Shown: positions 15,285 to 23,100 of the stretch, piece after piece
Position numbering within the stretch: the stretch's first letter is position 1
How the letters are laid out: every line of letters begins with the position of its first letter
From: Papillibacter cinnamivorans DSM 12816
Lineage (GTDB): Bacteria; Bacillota; Clostridia; Oscillospirales; Oscillospiraceae
Direction of reading: 5' to 3'
DNA: 34,947 bases
Assembly: GCF_900176335.1 (NCBI RefSeq)
Contig: NZ_FWXW01000013.1
Span: 1 to 34,947 of the forward strand
The notes under the pieces: model-generated
Databases searched by the model: none
Told to the model about the DNA's origin: nothing
What the model saw: only the letters and a program-made list of their open reading frames with translations
Translations under genes and position numbers: made by a program

Positions 15285-16055
15285 TTGAATGAGCTTTTTA
15301 AAATCTGGAGCATCGTCTGCCCCCTGGTATTTCTGGCCGGTTTTGTGGATTCCATCGCGGGTGGAGGCGGCCTGATCTCTTTGCCGGCGTATCTTCTCGC
15401 CGGACTCCCGGCCCATACGGCGGCGGGGACCAACAAGCTGGCCGCCAGCGTTGGCACCCTCTGCGCCGCCGTCCGCTATATAAGAGCGGGGAAGATCGAT
15501 ATCCGGGTGTCGCTGCTGGCCGCTTTGGGTTCCTTCGGCGGAGCCGCCTTGGGAAGCAGCCTGGCCCTGATGGTTTCCGACGCCGCGCTGAAGCTCCTGA
15601 TGCTGGCAGCTCTGCCCGCGGTGGCGGTCTTTTTGATATTCAGGCGGGATTTCGGCAAAGAAGGCGGACAGGAAAAAGAGCTGCCGGAGCGAAAACGGGT
15701 CCTTTTCTCGGTGCTCATCGGATTGGGCATCGGCTGCTACGACGGGCTCATCGGTCCCGGTACGGGCACCTTTCTTCTTCTGGCCTTCACCGCCGTCATG
15801 GGCTTCGACCTGCTCAAATCCACCGGCTGCGCCAAGGTGGCAAATCTTGCCTCCAACCTTGCATCCATTCTTGTCTTTCTCATAGGAGGAAAGATTTATT
15901 TCGCCGTGGCCCTGCCCGCCGCCGCCTGCACCGCCGCCGGCAGCCTTGTGGGAACAAAGCTGGCTCTGGCCGGGGGCAGCCGGTACGTCCGGTATGTGGT
16001 CTTTATGGTGCTGGGCATTCTCTTCGTAAAGACGGCCTGGGGATTTTTTGCCTGA
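15285..16055 (+). CDS. TauE/SafE (TSUP) family membrane exporter
   Basis: 256 residues from TTG 15285, with GGAGG at 15270-15274; no in-frame ATG lies nearby. Seven or eight membrane helices are apparent. The family repeats are clear: GFVDSIAGGGGLISLPAYLLAGLPAHTAAGTNKLAAS near the N-terminus and GCYDGLIGPGTGTFLLLAFTAVMGFDLLKSTGCAKVANLASNLAS in the second half. TSUP members export sulfite, sulfoacetate or other organic sulfur or carboxylate anions. The gene is 83 bp after the P-II-like gene and 33 bp before two amidohydrolases, so it may move a substrate or product of those enzymes. The substrate is not readable here. Confidence 0.88.
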   Translation: MNELFKIWSIVCPLVFLAGFVDSIAGGGGLISLPAYLLAGLPAHTAAGTNKLAASVGTLCAAVRYIRAGKIDIRVSLLAALGSFGGAALGSSLALMVSDAALKLLMLAALPAVAVFLIFRRDFGKEGGQEKELPERKRVLFSVLIGLGIGCYDGLIGPGTGTFLLLAFTAVMGFDLLKSTGCAKVANLASNLASILVFLIGGKIYFAVALPAAACTAAGSLVGTKLALAGGSRYVRYVVFMVLGILFVKTAWGFFA

Positions 16056-16088
16056 AAAACAGACTCGGTACGGAAATGAGGAACCTGG

Positions 16089-16856
16089 ATGATATTTGAC
16101 AGCCATGCGCATATGGACGACTCCGGCAGCCGGCAGAGATACGACCCCCCGGAGAAGATCATCGCCATCATGGACGCCGCCGGCATCGACATGGCGGTGG
16201 TCAGCTCTTACCGGAACGCTTCCGGAGACGACCCCCGTATCCTGGAATATGTGGCCGAGGGCGCGGCCGGATATCCCGACCGGCTGATTCCCTATGTGCG
16301 CCTCAGCCCCTGGTCCGGGCGGTACGCCCTGGAGACCCTGGACCGCGCGGTGAAGGAATTTCGCTTCCGGGGCGTCAAGCTCAATCCGGCCGGCTATGAC
16401 CTGCATCCCTCCGGGGACATCACCGTGGAGATCTTCCGGAAGGCGGCGGAATATGACGTGCCCGTCCTGGTCCACTGCGCCGACGAGGCCATGTGCCTTC
16501 CCCTGCAGTATGAGGCGGCGGTGGAACAAAGCCCGGAAACCCGCGTGATCCTTGCCCATATGGGCGGCGCCTTCCATTTTCAGGACGCCCTGCGGGTCTG
16601 TCAGCGCCACCGGAACGTCTATATGGACACCAGCGCCATGCCCTTCGTGGAGCATGTCCGCCGCGCCGTCCGGGAGCTGGGTCCCGGCAGGGTCCTCTTC
16701 GGAACGGGCATCCCCATGGGAAACGCCCTGCTGGAGATCGAAAAGGTCCGGCATGCAAACCTGGGGAAGCAGGCGGAGGAGCGCGTGTTCTTCCGGAACA
16801 TCATGGGAATCCTCCGTATAAAGCGGGAAGAGGAGGCGGTGGACCATGGTAATTGA
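16089..16856 (+). CDS. Amidohydrolase-2 family protein A, atypical active site
   Basis: 255 residues from ATG 16089. It has the TIM-barrel amidohydrolase_2 layout: MIFDSHAHMDD at the N-terminus (HxH metal motif), FRGVKLNP, DVPVLVHCADE, VILAHMGGA and VYMDTSAM. The last metal site normally reads FG(T/S)D-x-P; here it is VLFGTGIP, with glycine in place of the catalytic aspartate. The protein may therefore be a weak or non-hydrolytic member, such as a lyase-like or binding protein, unless another acid takes over. The following paralogue overlaps it by 11 bp, so they are co-translated. The operon suggests action on a small acid or amide handled by the neighbouring TSUP exporter. Confidence 0.8.
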   Translation: MIFDSHAHMDDSGSRQRYDPPEKIIAIMDAAGIDMAVVSSYRNASGDDPRILEYVAEGAAGYPDRLIPYVRLSPWSGRYALETLDRAVKEFRFRGVKLNPAGYDLHPSGDITVEIFRKAAEYDVPVLVHCADEAMCLPLQYEAAVEQSPETRVILAHMGGAFHFQDALRVCQRHRNVYMDTSAMPFVEHVRRAVRELGPGRVLFGTGIPMGNALLEIEKVRHANLGKQAEERVFFRNIMGILRIKREEEAVDHGN

Positions 16857-17592
16857 CGCTCACGCAAGGATCGGGGAGAGTTTTGACCGCAGGCACGGGA
16901 AGCTGGAAGAATACATCGGCCTCATGGAGCAAAACAGAATCGACAGAGCGCTCCTGTGCCCTCAAAAGCCCCTTTCCTACCGCGTGGAGGATGGAAACGA
17001 CACGGTGGAGCGGGCGATGTCCGACTATGCCCACCTGTTTTGGGGGGCCGCGCGCCTGGACCCATGGAAAGGGGATCAGGCCATCCGGGAGCTGGAGTTA
17101 AGGTTGAAGACGCCCGGATTTGTGGCGGCTTATCTAAACCCCTGGGAGGACAGCTTCCGCTGCAACGACGAGGCGGTGCTGCCCATGTACGCAGCCCTGG
17201 AGCAGAAAAACGTGCCGCTGGTCCTGGAAGCGGGTTATCCGTGGGTTTCCCATATCTCGCAGATCGGGGAGCTGGCGCTTTTGTATCCCCGCCTCAGGAT
17301 TCTTGCAACCAACGCCGGGCAGCTGGACCTTTCCGGCCTCACCTTCGGAAACGTAGGCTACCTTCTGGGCCGCTGCCCTAATTTGTTTATCGGCACCGCC
17401 TCCTGCAGCGGCTCGGCATGGCTGAAGGACATGGCGGAAAACGTATCGCCGGGACGGGTGGTGTTCGAAACGGGATACCCCCGCTGCGAGCCCTGGACGG
17501 AAAAGCGCCGCATCGAGCTTCTCCCGGTTTTCCCGGAAATCAAAAAGGAGATCTTTTCCTCCGACCTTCTCCGTTTTCTCTTCGGCGCCTGA
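16846..17592 (+). CDS. Amidohydrolase-2 family protein B, degenerate metal site
   Basis: 248 residues from ATG 16846 with AGGAGG at 16831-16836, overlapping the previous gene. The barrel is recognisable (MVIDAHARIGESF, GFVAAYLNPWED, VPLVLEAGYPW, LRILATNAGQ, LFIGTASC, VVFETGYPRCEP), but the metal ligands are largely gone: HxH is HAR, the strand-4 His is replaced (VLEAG), and the ETDxP-type aspartate is glycine. It is unlikely to be a metal-dependent hydrolase. Pairing with paralogue A suggests a heteromeric enzyme in which B is structural or regulatory. It ends the operon, 8 bp before a strong terminator. Confidence 0.75.
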   Translation: MVIDAHARIGESFDRRHGKLEEYIGLMEQNRIDRALLCPQKPLSYRVEDGNDTVERAMSDYAHLFWGAARLDPWKGDQAIRELELRLKTPGFVAAYLNPWEDSFRCNDEAVLPMYAALEQKNVPLVLEAGYPWVSHISQIGELALLYPRLRILATNAGQLDLSGLTFGNVGYLLGRCPNLFIGTASCSGSAWLKDMAENVSPGRVVFETGYPRCEPWTEKRRIELLPVFPEIKKEIFSSDLLRFLFGA

Positions 17593-17600
17593 TCGGGAAA

Positions 17601-17632
17601 AAACGGCCCCGCCCCCAAAGACGGGGCCGTTT
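17601..17632 (+). terminator. Terminator of the DUF1538 operon
   Basis: An 11-bp perfect stem (AAACGGCCCCG) around a ten-base loop, ending in TTT. It follows the last amidohydrolase stop by 8 bp. The genes from 13059 to here share strand and spacing and show no other terminator. Confidence 0.85.
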
Positions 17633-17636
17633 CAGC

Positions 17637-17935
17637 GCAAAACCTCTCAAACGCCGCATAAAGTACGTTTTCGCAGACTTATTGAGCCCCTCAAACTTAA
17701 ACCCGGAGAACCGCGATTGCGGGCTGAAAAACAGACCTCTTGCCACCGGGCTGTCAGTGCGCTCGAAACTACTAATAGTCAATTACCCATTAAGAGCGCC
17801 ACAGGAGTACCCTTCCCCGGAGCTCCAAGAGGCCTCGGCCTCCTGGCATCCTTTTGGTGACGTTTCCTATGCGGGAAAAGTTACCCCCGGCGGAAAGCGC
17901 GCGGCTCCCGTCCAAAGCTTTGGTTATTGCGCTTT
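17637..17935 (-). repeat. Interspersed repeat family 2, copy A
   Basis: About 300 bp resembling 19435-19790. Read on the minus strand it starts with the GC-rich unit TTTGGACGGGAGC..GCCGGGGGTAACTTTT (17878-17920). Next come a GGTAACTTTTCCC/GGAAACGTCACC hairpin, a GAGGCC hairpin, and the best-conserved block AAGAGGTCTGTTTTTCAGCC with GTCTGCGAAAACGTAC. It fills the gap between the terminator at 17632 and the promoter at 17968. No gene is supported. It may be a structured RNA or a decayed mobile element. Confidence 0.6.
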
Positions 17936-17967
17936 CTTAAATAACGATAAAACCAAGGAAGACCCGC

Positions 17968-18017
17968 TTGACAAATCGGTGCGGAGATGATACATTTCGA
18001 TTAGTGTATATACACTA
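17968..18017 (+). promoter_or_regulatory. Promoter with palindromic operator before the QueG-like gene
   Basis: TTGACA at 17968-17973 and TACATT at 17991-17996 are 17 bp apart. The perfect 16-bp palindrome TAGTGTATATACACTA at 18002-18017 lies on the predicted start site. This AGTGTATATACACT form is typical of GntR (YtrA-like) operators, so repression by such a regulator, not encoded here, is inferred. Confidence 0.72.
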
Positions 18018-18043
18018 TACTGATGCGGGGGGAGCGGGAAAGC

Positions 18044-19084
18044 ATGGTCTCGACAGAACAGAGGATCCAAAGCAAGGCATACGAGCTGGGATATATAAAA
18101 TGCGGTATCGTCTCCATCGAAGAGCTGGAGGAGTACGAACGGCGCCTGGAGGAACGGATGGAAAAGGTGCCGGAAGCGTCGAAGAAGTTCTACGAGAGGC
18201 AAAAACGCCTGACAAACACGAAAATACGGGAACAGTTCCCCTGGGCGCGGTCCGCCGTCGTCGTGGCGGCGCACTATGGCAGGTATAAGATTCCGGAAAC
18301 CCTGAAGGGTCATATCGCAAAATATTATTTGTTTGATTTTCGTGTCCGGTCTGAAAAAGCGGAATACGAAAGATTTGCCGAGATGGAAGATTTTCTGGGT
18401 CAGCTGGGTCTCCAGACCGCGTCGAACCAGAAATTCGGCGTCTTTTCTCTCCGCTGGGCCGCGATGAAAGCGGGGCTCGGCGTCATCCGCAACAACAATT
18501 TTTTTTACACGGAACACGGCTCCTGGGTGAACCTGGACGGCTGGCTCATCGATCAGAAAATGGAGCTCAGGGAAACCGCCCGACTTCCCGCCTGTCCCCC
18601 CGGTTGTACCCGCTGTGTAAGCGCCTGCCCCAGCGGTTCTCTCTCCGCGCGGCTCACCATGTCCCCCTGCGACTGCATTTCCTATCTGACCACTTTCGGC
18701 GGACGGGACCTGCCGAAGGATGCGCACCGCGGACAGTTCGGCCCATGGATCTACGGCTGTGACGCCTGCCAGGACGCGTGCCCCATGAACAAGGGAAAAT
18801 GGGAAGAAAAATATGAGTATTCCGGCCTTAAGGAGCTGGAACTGTATCTTTCACTGGAAGAAATTCTGAACATGGACGAGGAATTTTACAAACGGAAGAT
18901 ACAGCCGAAATTTTTCTATATCGGCGCGGACGAACTCTGGAAATGGAAGGTGAACGTCCTGTGCTATATGCGCAATAATTACCAGGAGAGCTACAAGCCC
19001 AGTATCGCCGCCGCCCGCGAAAGCGAAAACGAGAAGGTACGGGAGATGGCGCGGCTGGTCTCGGAAGAACTTCATATAGCGTAA
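18044..19084 (+). CDS. QueG-like 4Fe-4S double-cluster protein
   Basis: 346 residues from ATG 18044, preceded by GGGGGGAG; ATG 18023 in frame lacks a ribosome site and overlaps the operator region. The C-terminal half contains CPPGCTRCVSACPSG and CDCISYLTTFGG, then GCDACQDACPMN, the paired [4Fe-4S] motifs of epoxyqueuosine reductases (CGSCxxCxxACP, GCDxCQxVCPxN). The N-terminal half (FPWARSAVVVAAHYG, WAAMKAGLGVIRNNNFFYTEHGSWV) resembles the cobalamin-binding part of QueG. The length is close to QueG, but this looks like one of the clostridial paralogues often annotated only as 4Fe-4S double-cluster proteins, so tRNA queuosine maturation is not certain. A GntR-type operator in front suggests inducible expression, which is unusual for a tRNA modification enzyme. 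Confidence 0.8.
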   Translation: MVSTEQRIQSKAYELGYIKCGIVSIEELEEYERRLEERMEKVPEASKKFYERQKRLTNTKIREQFPWARSAVVVAAHYGRYKIPETLKGHIAKYYLFDFRVRSEKAEYERFAEMEDFLGQLGLQTASNQKFGVFSLRWAAMKAGLGVIRNNNFFYTEHGSWVNLDGWLIDQKMELRETARLPACPPGCTRCVSACPSGSLSARLTMSPCDCISYLTTFGGRDLPKDAHRGQFGPWIYGCDACQDACPMNKGKWEEKYEYSGLKELELYLSLEEILNMDEEFYKRKIQPKFFYIGADELWKWKVNVLCYMRNNYQESYKPSIAAARESENEKVREMARLVSEELHIA

Positions 19085-19085
19085 A

Positions 19086-19150
19086 AGGCCGGTATCCGCG
19101 ATACCCGGCCAAAACTGCAAAAAGCCCGGCGAAAGCCGGGCATTTTTGCA
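19086..19150 (+). terminator. Terminator after the QueG-like gene
   Basis: The main hairpin, 19116-19150, pairs TGCAAAAAGCCCGGC with GCCGGGCATTTTTGCA around a GAAA loop and includes a T run. A weaker hairpin GGCCGGTATC/GATACCCGGCC at 19088-19110 precedes it. Confidence 0.85.
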
Positions 19151-19156
19151 GAAATA

Positions 19157-19215
19157 AAAAGTTACCCCCGGCGGGGAGCGCGCCGCTCCCGTCCAAACCT
19201 TCGTAATCAATATTT
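19157..19215 (-). repeat. Repeat family 2, short unit only
   Basis: Read on the minus strand, ATTGATTACGAAGGTTTGG then ACGGGAGCGGCGCGCTCC and GCCGGGGGTAACTTTT. The same unit ends copy B at 19731-19785 almost identically. The region 19216-19434 after it holds one small AAGGCA/TGCCTT hairpin near 19330-19346 and no supported gene. Confidence 0.7.
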
Positions 19216-19434
19216 TTTAAGACAGGAACTCCATTTTTGAGCCCGCGACCGGCCTTTCAACAATCGGCCATAAGCGGCTCAGGAAATCTGCTAATACCTC
19301 CTGCCTGCGGCGTCGAAGAAGATAGTAAGGCAAACCATGCCTTTACGCAGTTAACATAACACATAAAACCACAGGTGAAACATTAGAATCCTGAAATATT
19401 TTTAAAAGCCGGTTAACTTGCGAAAGAGTGAATC

Positions 19435-19790
19435 TTCTTAAACGTCGCACGAGGTACGTTTTCGCAGACCAATTGAGCCCCACTATCCAAAACCCGGAGA
19501 GCCCCGATCGCGGGCTGAAAAAAAGACCTCTTGCTATAGAGCTGTATGTGCGTTCGCAACTGCCGAAAGTCAGTCACTGATTGAGAGCGCCCACAAGAGC
19601 ACCCTCCACGGGAATCCAAAGGGGCCGGAGCCCCTTGGTTTGCTTTTCGTGCCTTTTCCCAAAACGGAAAAGGCACCCCAGCGGAGCGCCGAGCTCCGTC
19701 CAAACCTTTCATAAAAAACCAAAAACAAAAAGTTACCCTCGGCGGGGAGCGCGCCGCTCCCGTCCAAACCTTCGTAATCAATCTTTCGGA
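19435..19790 (-). repeat. Interspersed repeat family 2, copy B
   Basis: About 355 bp. On the minus strand it holds two tandem GGTTTGGACGG units (near 19785-19731 and 19715-19670), a GTGCCTTTTCC/GGAAAAGGCAC hairpin, a GGGGCTCC/GGAGCCCC hairpin, then the block shared with copy A: GCAAGAGGTCTTTTTTTCAG, CCCGCGATCGGGG, CTCCGGGTTTTGG, GGGGCTCAATTGGTCTGCG and AAAACGTAC with a closing ACGTTT. Both strands were checked and no convincing gene was found. Confidence 0.62.
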
Positions 19791-19865
19791 AATCAAGACT
19801 CAAAACGTCGTCCGCAGCCGCCTTTTAAAAACCAAGCCTTGCTTGCAGGCCGCCATGTTTTGCCG

Positions 19866-19894
19866 TATAATCAGGCTGTCGGGAAATATTTCCC
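19866..19894 (+). promoter_or_regulatory. -10 box and palindrome before the small membrane protein gene
   Basis: TATAAT at 19866-19871 has no good -35 box. The perfect palindrome GGGAAATATTTCCC at 19881-19894 lies at the predicted start site, the same layout as at 6372 and 18002. Confidence 0.45.
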
Positions 19895-19914
19895 GTAAAA
19901 GAAAGCAAAGTGCG

Positions 19915-20289
19915 GTGAAACCGTTGAAAAAGCAGGACCGATTCGGAATCAACATGAAGCAGTTCATAAGAGATCACGAGGAAGAACTCCGGCGGGGCCT
20001 GGAAAACGGCGAGGCGCCGGAAAAACTCATGCGCCTGCACAGGGAAAAGCTCGCCTGGCTCCAGCATGAACGCCTGGTGCATCTTCTGGTGACGCTGACG
20101 ACCCTTCTGGTCTTTCTTGCCGTAACGGTAGCGCTTGTTCTGAATCCTGGTTTTGTGCAGGGGCTCCTTTTTCTCGCGGTGGCCGTCATCCTGATTTTTT
20201 ACCTCCTGCATTACTTTCTGCTGGAAAACAGCGTTCAGCACTGGTACCGCCTGTCCGACGAGCTCCGGCGGAAAAGCGGCGATGCGTAA
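19915..20289 (+). CDS. Small membrane protein of unknown function
   Basis: Up to 124 residues from GTG 19915; in-frame TTG 19924 and ATG 19954 are alternatives, and none has a strong ribosome site. A start at 19843 is excluded if the -10 box at 19866 is real. The soluble N-terminus is charged and helical (KQFIRDHEEELRRGLENGEAPEKLMRLHREKLAWLQHERL). Two membrane helices follow, LLVTLTTLLVFLAVTVALVL and GLLFLAVAVILIFYLLHYFLL, and a short cytoplasmic tail (WYRLSDELRRKSGDA). I recognise no family. It stands alone between repeat copy B and the serine dehydratase genes, with 109 bp before the next start. Confidence 0.72.
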   Translation: MKPLKKQDRFGINMKQFIRDHEEELRRGLENGEAPEKLMRLHREKLAWLQHERLVHLLVTLTTLLVFLAVTVALVLNPGFVQGLLFLAVAVILIFYLLHYFLLENSVQHWYRLSDELRRKSGDA

Positions 20290-20398
20290 TGCCGCCGCCG
20301 CAAATCCGCAGCCTGACATAATCCCGGCATGACCCGGCATACTATGGCTGTCTGCCCGTTTTGCGGTTTTAAATGATATGGATATAGAAGGTGCGGAT

Positions 20399-21064
20399 AT
20401 GAACCTGTTCGACGTGGTGGGGCCCATTATGATCGGTCCCTCCAGCTCCCACACCGCCGGCGCAGTCCAGCTGGGGCGTATTTCCCGCGCCCTTCTGGGA
20501 GAGCCTCCCGTTTTCGCCGTAGTCCGGTTTTACGGTTCCTTTGCCAGGACCGGAAAAGGGCACGGGACGGATAAAGCCTTCGTGGGCGGACTTCTGGGCA
20601 TGGGTATGGACGACGAGCGGCTCCGTAACAGCCTGATCCTCGCAAGGGAAGCGGGACTGGAGGTAACCTTTGACCCGGACAGGGAGGAGAGGCCCAACCG
20701 CCATCCCAACAGCGTCACCGCCGTCCTCACCGGCGCGTCCGGCAGGAAGGTCACCGTTTCCGGCGCATCCATAGGCGGGGGAAGCGTGATCATCAGCCGC
20801 GTGGACGAATACGATGTTTCCTTCACGGGGGAATACTGCGTTTTCATCGTATTGCACCGGGACACCCCCGGCATGGTTTCCCGCGTTACGGGGGAACTTG
20901 CAAAGTCGGGGGTTAATATCGCTCAGATGAAGGTTTACCGCTCCGACAGGGGGGGACACGCCATCATGCTCATTGAAACCGATCAGCCGGTTGACCCGGA
21001 AACGGCCCGCTCGGTTGCCGGGCTGCACGATGTTTTCGGGACCATGTCGGCGGACAGGGTTTGA
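20399..21064 (+). CDS. sdaAB: L-serine dehydratase, beta subunit
   Basis: 221 residues from ATG 20399, preceded by GAAGGTG; ATG 20378 in frame has no ribosome site. The N-terminus MNLFDVVGPIMIGPSSSHTAGAVQLGRI is the family signature, followed by FYGSFARTGKGHGTDKAFVGGLLG. The last 75 residues are an ACT domain (VFIVLHRDTPGMVSRVTGELAKSGVNIAQMKVYRSDRGGHAIMLIETD), which may bind serine. With the alpha subunit it deaminates L-serine to pyruvate and ammonia using an oxygen-labile [4Fe-4S] cluster. The split alpha/beta form is the Gram-positive and anaerobe arrangement. The alpha gene starts 14 bp after this stop. Confidence 0.95.
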   Translation: MNLFDVVGPIMIGPSSSHTAGAVQLGRISRALLGEPPVFAVVRFYGSFARTGKGHGTDKAFVGGLLGMGMDDERLRNSLILAREAGLEVTFDPDREERPNRHPNSVTAVLTGASGRKVTVSGASIGGGSVIISRVDEYDVSFTGEYCVFIVLHRDTPGMVSRVTGELAKSGVNIAQMKVYRSDRGGHAIMLIETDQPVDPETARSVAGLHDVFGTMSADRV

Positions 21065-21078
21065 AAGGAGCGGAGGGT

Positions 21079-21960
21079 ATGAAGCCCATCGGAACGATAC
21101 GGGAACTGCTGGAAATCGCCGGGGAAACAGGGGAGAAGTGTTCCTCCCTCTTTCTTGCCCGGGAGGCGGAGGCCACGGGTGCTACCCGGGAGGAGGTGCG
21201 GGAGAAAATGGCCCGCACCCTTCAGGTGATGCGCCAGTCGGTGGAAAAGGGCCTGCGCCCCGGGACAAAGTCGGTTTCCGGCCTTACCGGCGGGGATGCC
21301 TGGCGCGTCCGTGAGGCCGGCAGAACGGGAAAACTGCTCATGGGCGGCTTTATGAACACGGCCTGCGCCCGGGCTCTGGCGGTGGCCGAGCAGAACGCCG
21401 CCATGGGCCGCATCGTTGCGGCGCCCACCGCGGGCTCCTGCGGGATCCTGCCCGGCGTTCTCCTCACTGTGGGGGAAGCCGTGGGAGCGGGGGAGAAGGA
21501 GCTGGTTTCGGCGCTCCTGACGGCCGCGGGCTTCGGACGGGTGATTGCCCTCAATGCCTCCATCTCCGGCGCAGAGGCCGGTTGTCAGGCGGAGTGCGGC
21601 TCCGCCGCAGCAATGGCGGCGGCTGCCGCGGTGGAACTGGCGGGCGGAACGCCGGAAATGAGCGCGGAAGCCTGCGCTCTTGCTTTGAAGAACTTTCTGG
21701 GCCTGGTCTGCGACCCTGTGGCGGGTCTCGTGGAAGTGCCCTGCGTCAAGCGGAACGCGTTTTGCGCCGCGGCGGCAATAGTGGCGGCGGATATGGCTCT
21801 TGCGGGCGTAAAAAGCGTGATTCCCCCGGACGAGGTGATTTCCGCCATGCGGGAAATTGGGCTCGCCCTGCCCGCGTCGCTTCGGGAAACCTCGGAAGGC
21901 GGCCTGGCGGCGACTCCCACAGGGAAAAAGATCGCATGGGAATTATTCGGAAAAGAATAG
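21079..21960 (+). CDS. sdaAA: L-serine dehydratase, alpha subunit
   Basis: 293 residues from ATG 21079, with AAAGGAGCGGAGGG upstream. It carries the catalytic subunit motifs: SVSGLTGGDAWR, FMNTACARALAVAEQNAAMGRIVAAPTAGSCGILPGVLL, and LVCDPVAGLVEVPCVKRN. Cysteines in AGSCG, LVCDP and VPCVK are the expected ligands of the [4Fe-4S] cluster that acts as a Lewis acid. The length is normal. It is co-transcribed with the beta subunit and provides pyruvate and ammonia from serine, consistent with an amino-acid-fermenting anaerobe. Confidence 0.95.
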   Translation: MKPIGTIRELLEIAGETGEKCSSLFLAREAEATGATREEVREKMARTLQVMRQSVEKGLRPGTKSVSGLTGGDAWRVREAGRTGKLLMGGFMNTACARALAVAEQNAAMGRIVAAPTAGSCGILPGVLLTVGEAVGAGEKELVSALLTAAGFGRVIALNASISGAEAGCQAECGSAAAMAAAAAVELAGGTPEMSAEACALALKNFLGLVCDPVAGLVEVPCVKRNAFCAAAAIVAADMALAGVKSVIPPDEVISAMREIGLALPASLRETSEGGLAATPTGKKIAWELFGKE

Positions 21961-22011
21961 AATCGAAAATGAACAGATTATAAAAATTATTGCAAACAAA
22001 TTGCATATGAG

Positions 22012-22040
22012 TTGACAGATAGACAGGTTGGATTTATGAT
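22012..22040 (+). promoter_or_regulatory. Strong promoter of the BKACE gene
   Basis: A perfect TTGACA at 22012-22017 and TATGAT at 22035-22040 with a 17-bp spacer, in an AT-rich stretch after the serine dehydratase genes. AAAGGA precedes ATG 22077. Confidence 0.8.
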
Positions 22041-22076
22041 AATATTACCAATACTTTTGAAAGGAATGATTTTTAA

Positions 22077-23084
22077 ATGCCTGACCTGAAAAATTATCTC
22101 CTTGGCGACTACAGGGACACTGCGAACTATATCAATATGATTAGCCGCAAGGGGCTTGCCCAGTTCCCCCCCATGATCGTTTCCGTTGCCATCACCGGAG
22201 GCCTCCATGGTGCCGAAGCCAACCCCAATCTCCCTGAAACCCCCGAACAGCAGGTTCAGTCCGCATATGACGCGTATAACGCAGGTGCAAGCCTGGTGCA
22301 CATTCACGCCAGAGATCCCCAGAACTGGTCTCTCATGAGCCAGAAATCTGACGATTTTCTGAAGGTCAACAGCATGGTCCGCGAAAAGTGCCCCGACATC
22401 ATTGTCAACAACACCTGCATCGGCGGCAGATTCGTGGACATCGACAACGCGAAGCTGATGCCCAATATGCTCGCATCTCTCCCGGCAAAGCCCGAAGTCT
22501 CCAGCATCGACGTTGCCTGCGCTTCCCAGTACATGAAGCTGGGTGCCCGTAAGCCTCCGCTTACCGGCCGCGATCAGGACGCCACCTTCAAGTTCAATTA
22601 TTTTATGGACATGAACGAGGCCGAGATGGTTGTCAAGACCATGGACAAGTACGAAGTTAAGCCCGAGCTGGAGCTCTTTGACCTTGGCAACGTCAAGTAT
22701 ATCAACGAGCTCATCCGCCGCGACGTCATCAAGGCTCCCTACTGGATCCAGATGCTCTTCGGCGGCAACGGCTTCTTCCCGGCGGCTGATTATATGGTGG
22801 GCGCGGCGAACCTCCTGCCCAAGGATTCTCTCTTCAGCGTCATCGGCATCGGCGCCTGCCAGACCGCTATCGTGACCCTGGCTATGATCCTGGGCCACAA
22901 CATCCGCGTCGGCCTGGAAGACAACGTCTTCTATGCCCCGGGCGAGCTTGCCAAGAGCAACGCTCAGCTGGTGGAGCGGGTCGTCCGCATCGCCAAGGAA
23001 CTGGGCCGTCCCATCGCGACTCCGGCGCAGGCCAGGGAGATGATGGGTCTCGGCGCTCCCAGACCCTATACCTTCAACAAGTAA
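22077..23084 (+). CDS. BKACE (DUF849) family beta-keto acid cleavage enzyme
   Basis: 335 residues from ATG 22077. BKACE enzymes are Zn-dependent TIM barrels that react a beta-keto acid with acetyl-CoA to give acetoacetate and a CoA ester; the founding member, Kce, cleaves 3-keto-5-aminohexanoate in lysine fermentation. Visible motifs are VSVAITGG, the zinc motif LVHIHARDP, IIVNNTCIGG, PELELFDLGNV, and a C-terminal GLEDNVFYAPGELAKSNAQLV. The N-terminus is some 20-25 residues longer than typical Kce (LLGDYRDTANYINMISRKG). No other lysine-fermentation genes adjoin it, so the substrate is open. Strong promoter, consistent pyrimidine-ending codons and its own terminator suggest a highly expressed monocistronic gene. 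Confidence 0.9.
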   Translation: MPDLKNYLLGDYRDTANYINMISRKGLAQFPPMIVSVAITGGLHGAEANPNLPETPEQQVQSAYDAYNAGASLVHIHARDPQNWSLMSQKSDDFLKVNSMVREKCPDIIVNNTCIGGRFVDIDNAKLMPNMLASLPAKPEVSSIDVACASQYMKLGARKPPLTGRDQDATFKFNYFMDMNEAEMVVKTMDKYEVKPELELFDLGNVKYINELIRRDVIKAPYWIQMLFGGNGFFPAADYMVGAANLLPKDSLFSVIGIGACQTAIVTLAMILGHNIRVGLEDNVFYAPGELAKSNAQLVERVVRIAKELGRPIATPAQAREMMGLGAPRPYTFNK

Positions 23085-23100
23085 TCAGGCATAAGAATAT

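Noticed and set aside
15192-16847. A 551-codon minus-strand frame opposite the TSUP and amidohydrolase genes
   Set aside because: It spans two well-supported plus-strand genes and has no ribosome site or family motif.
19570-19803. Minus-strand frames such as IDYEGLDGSGALPAEGNF in repeat family 2
   Set aside because: The similar peptides come from copies of a DNA repeat whose frame and length are not conserved between copies.
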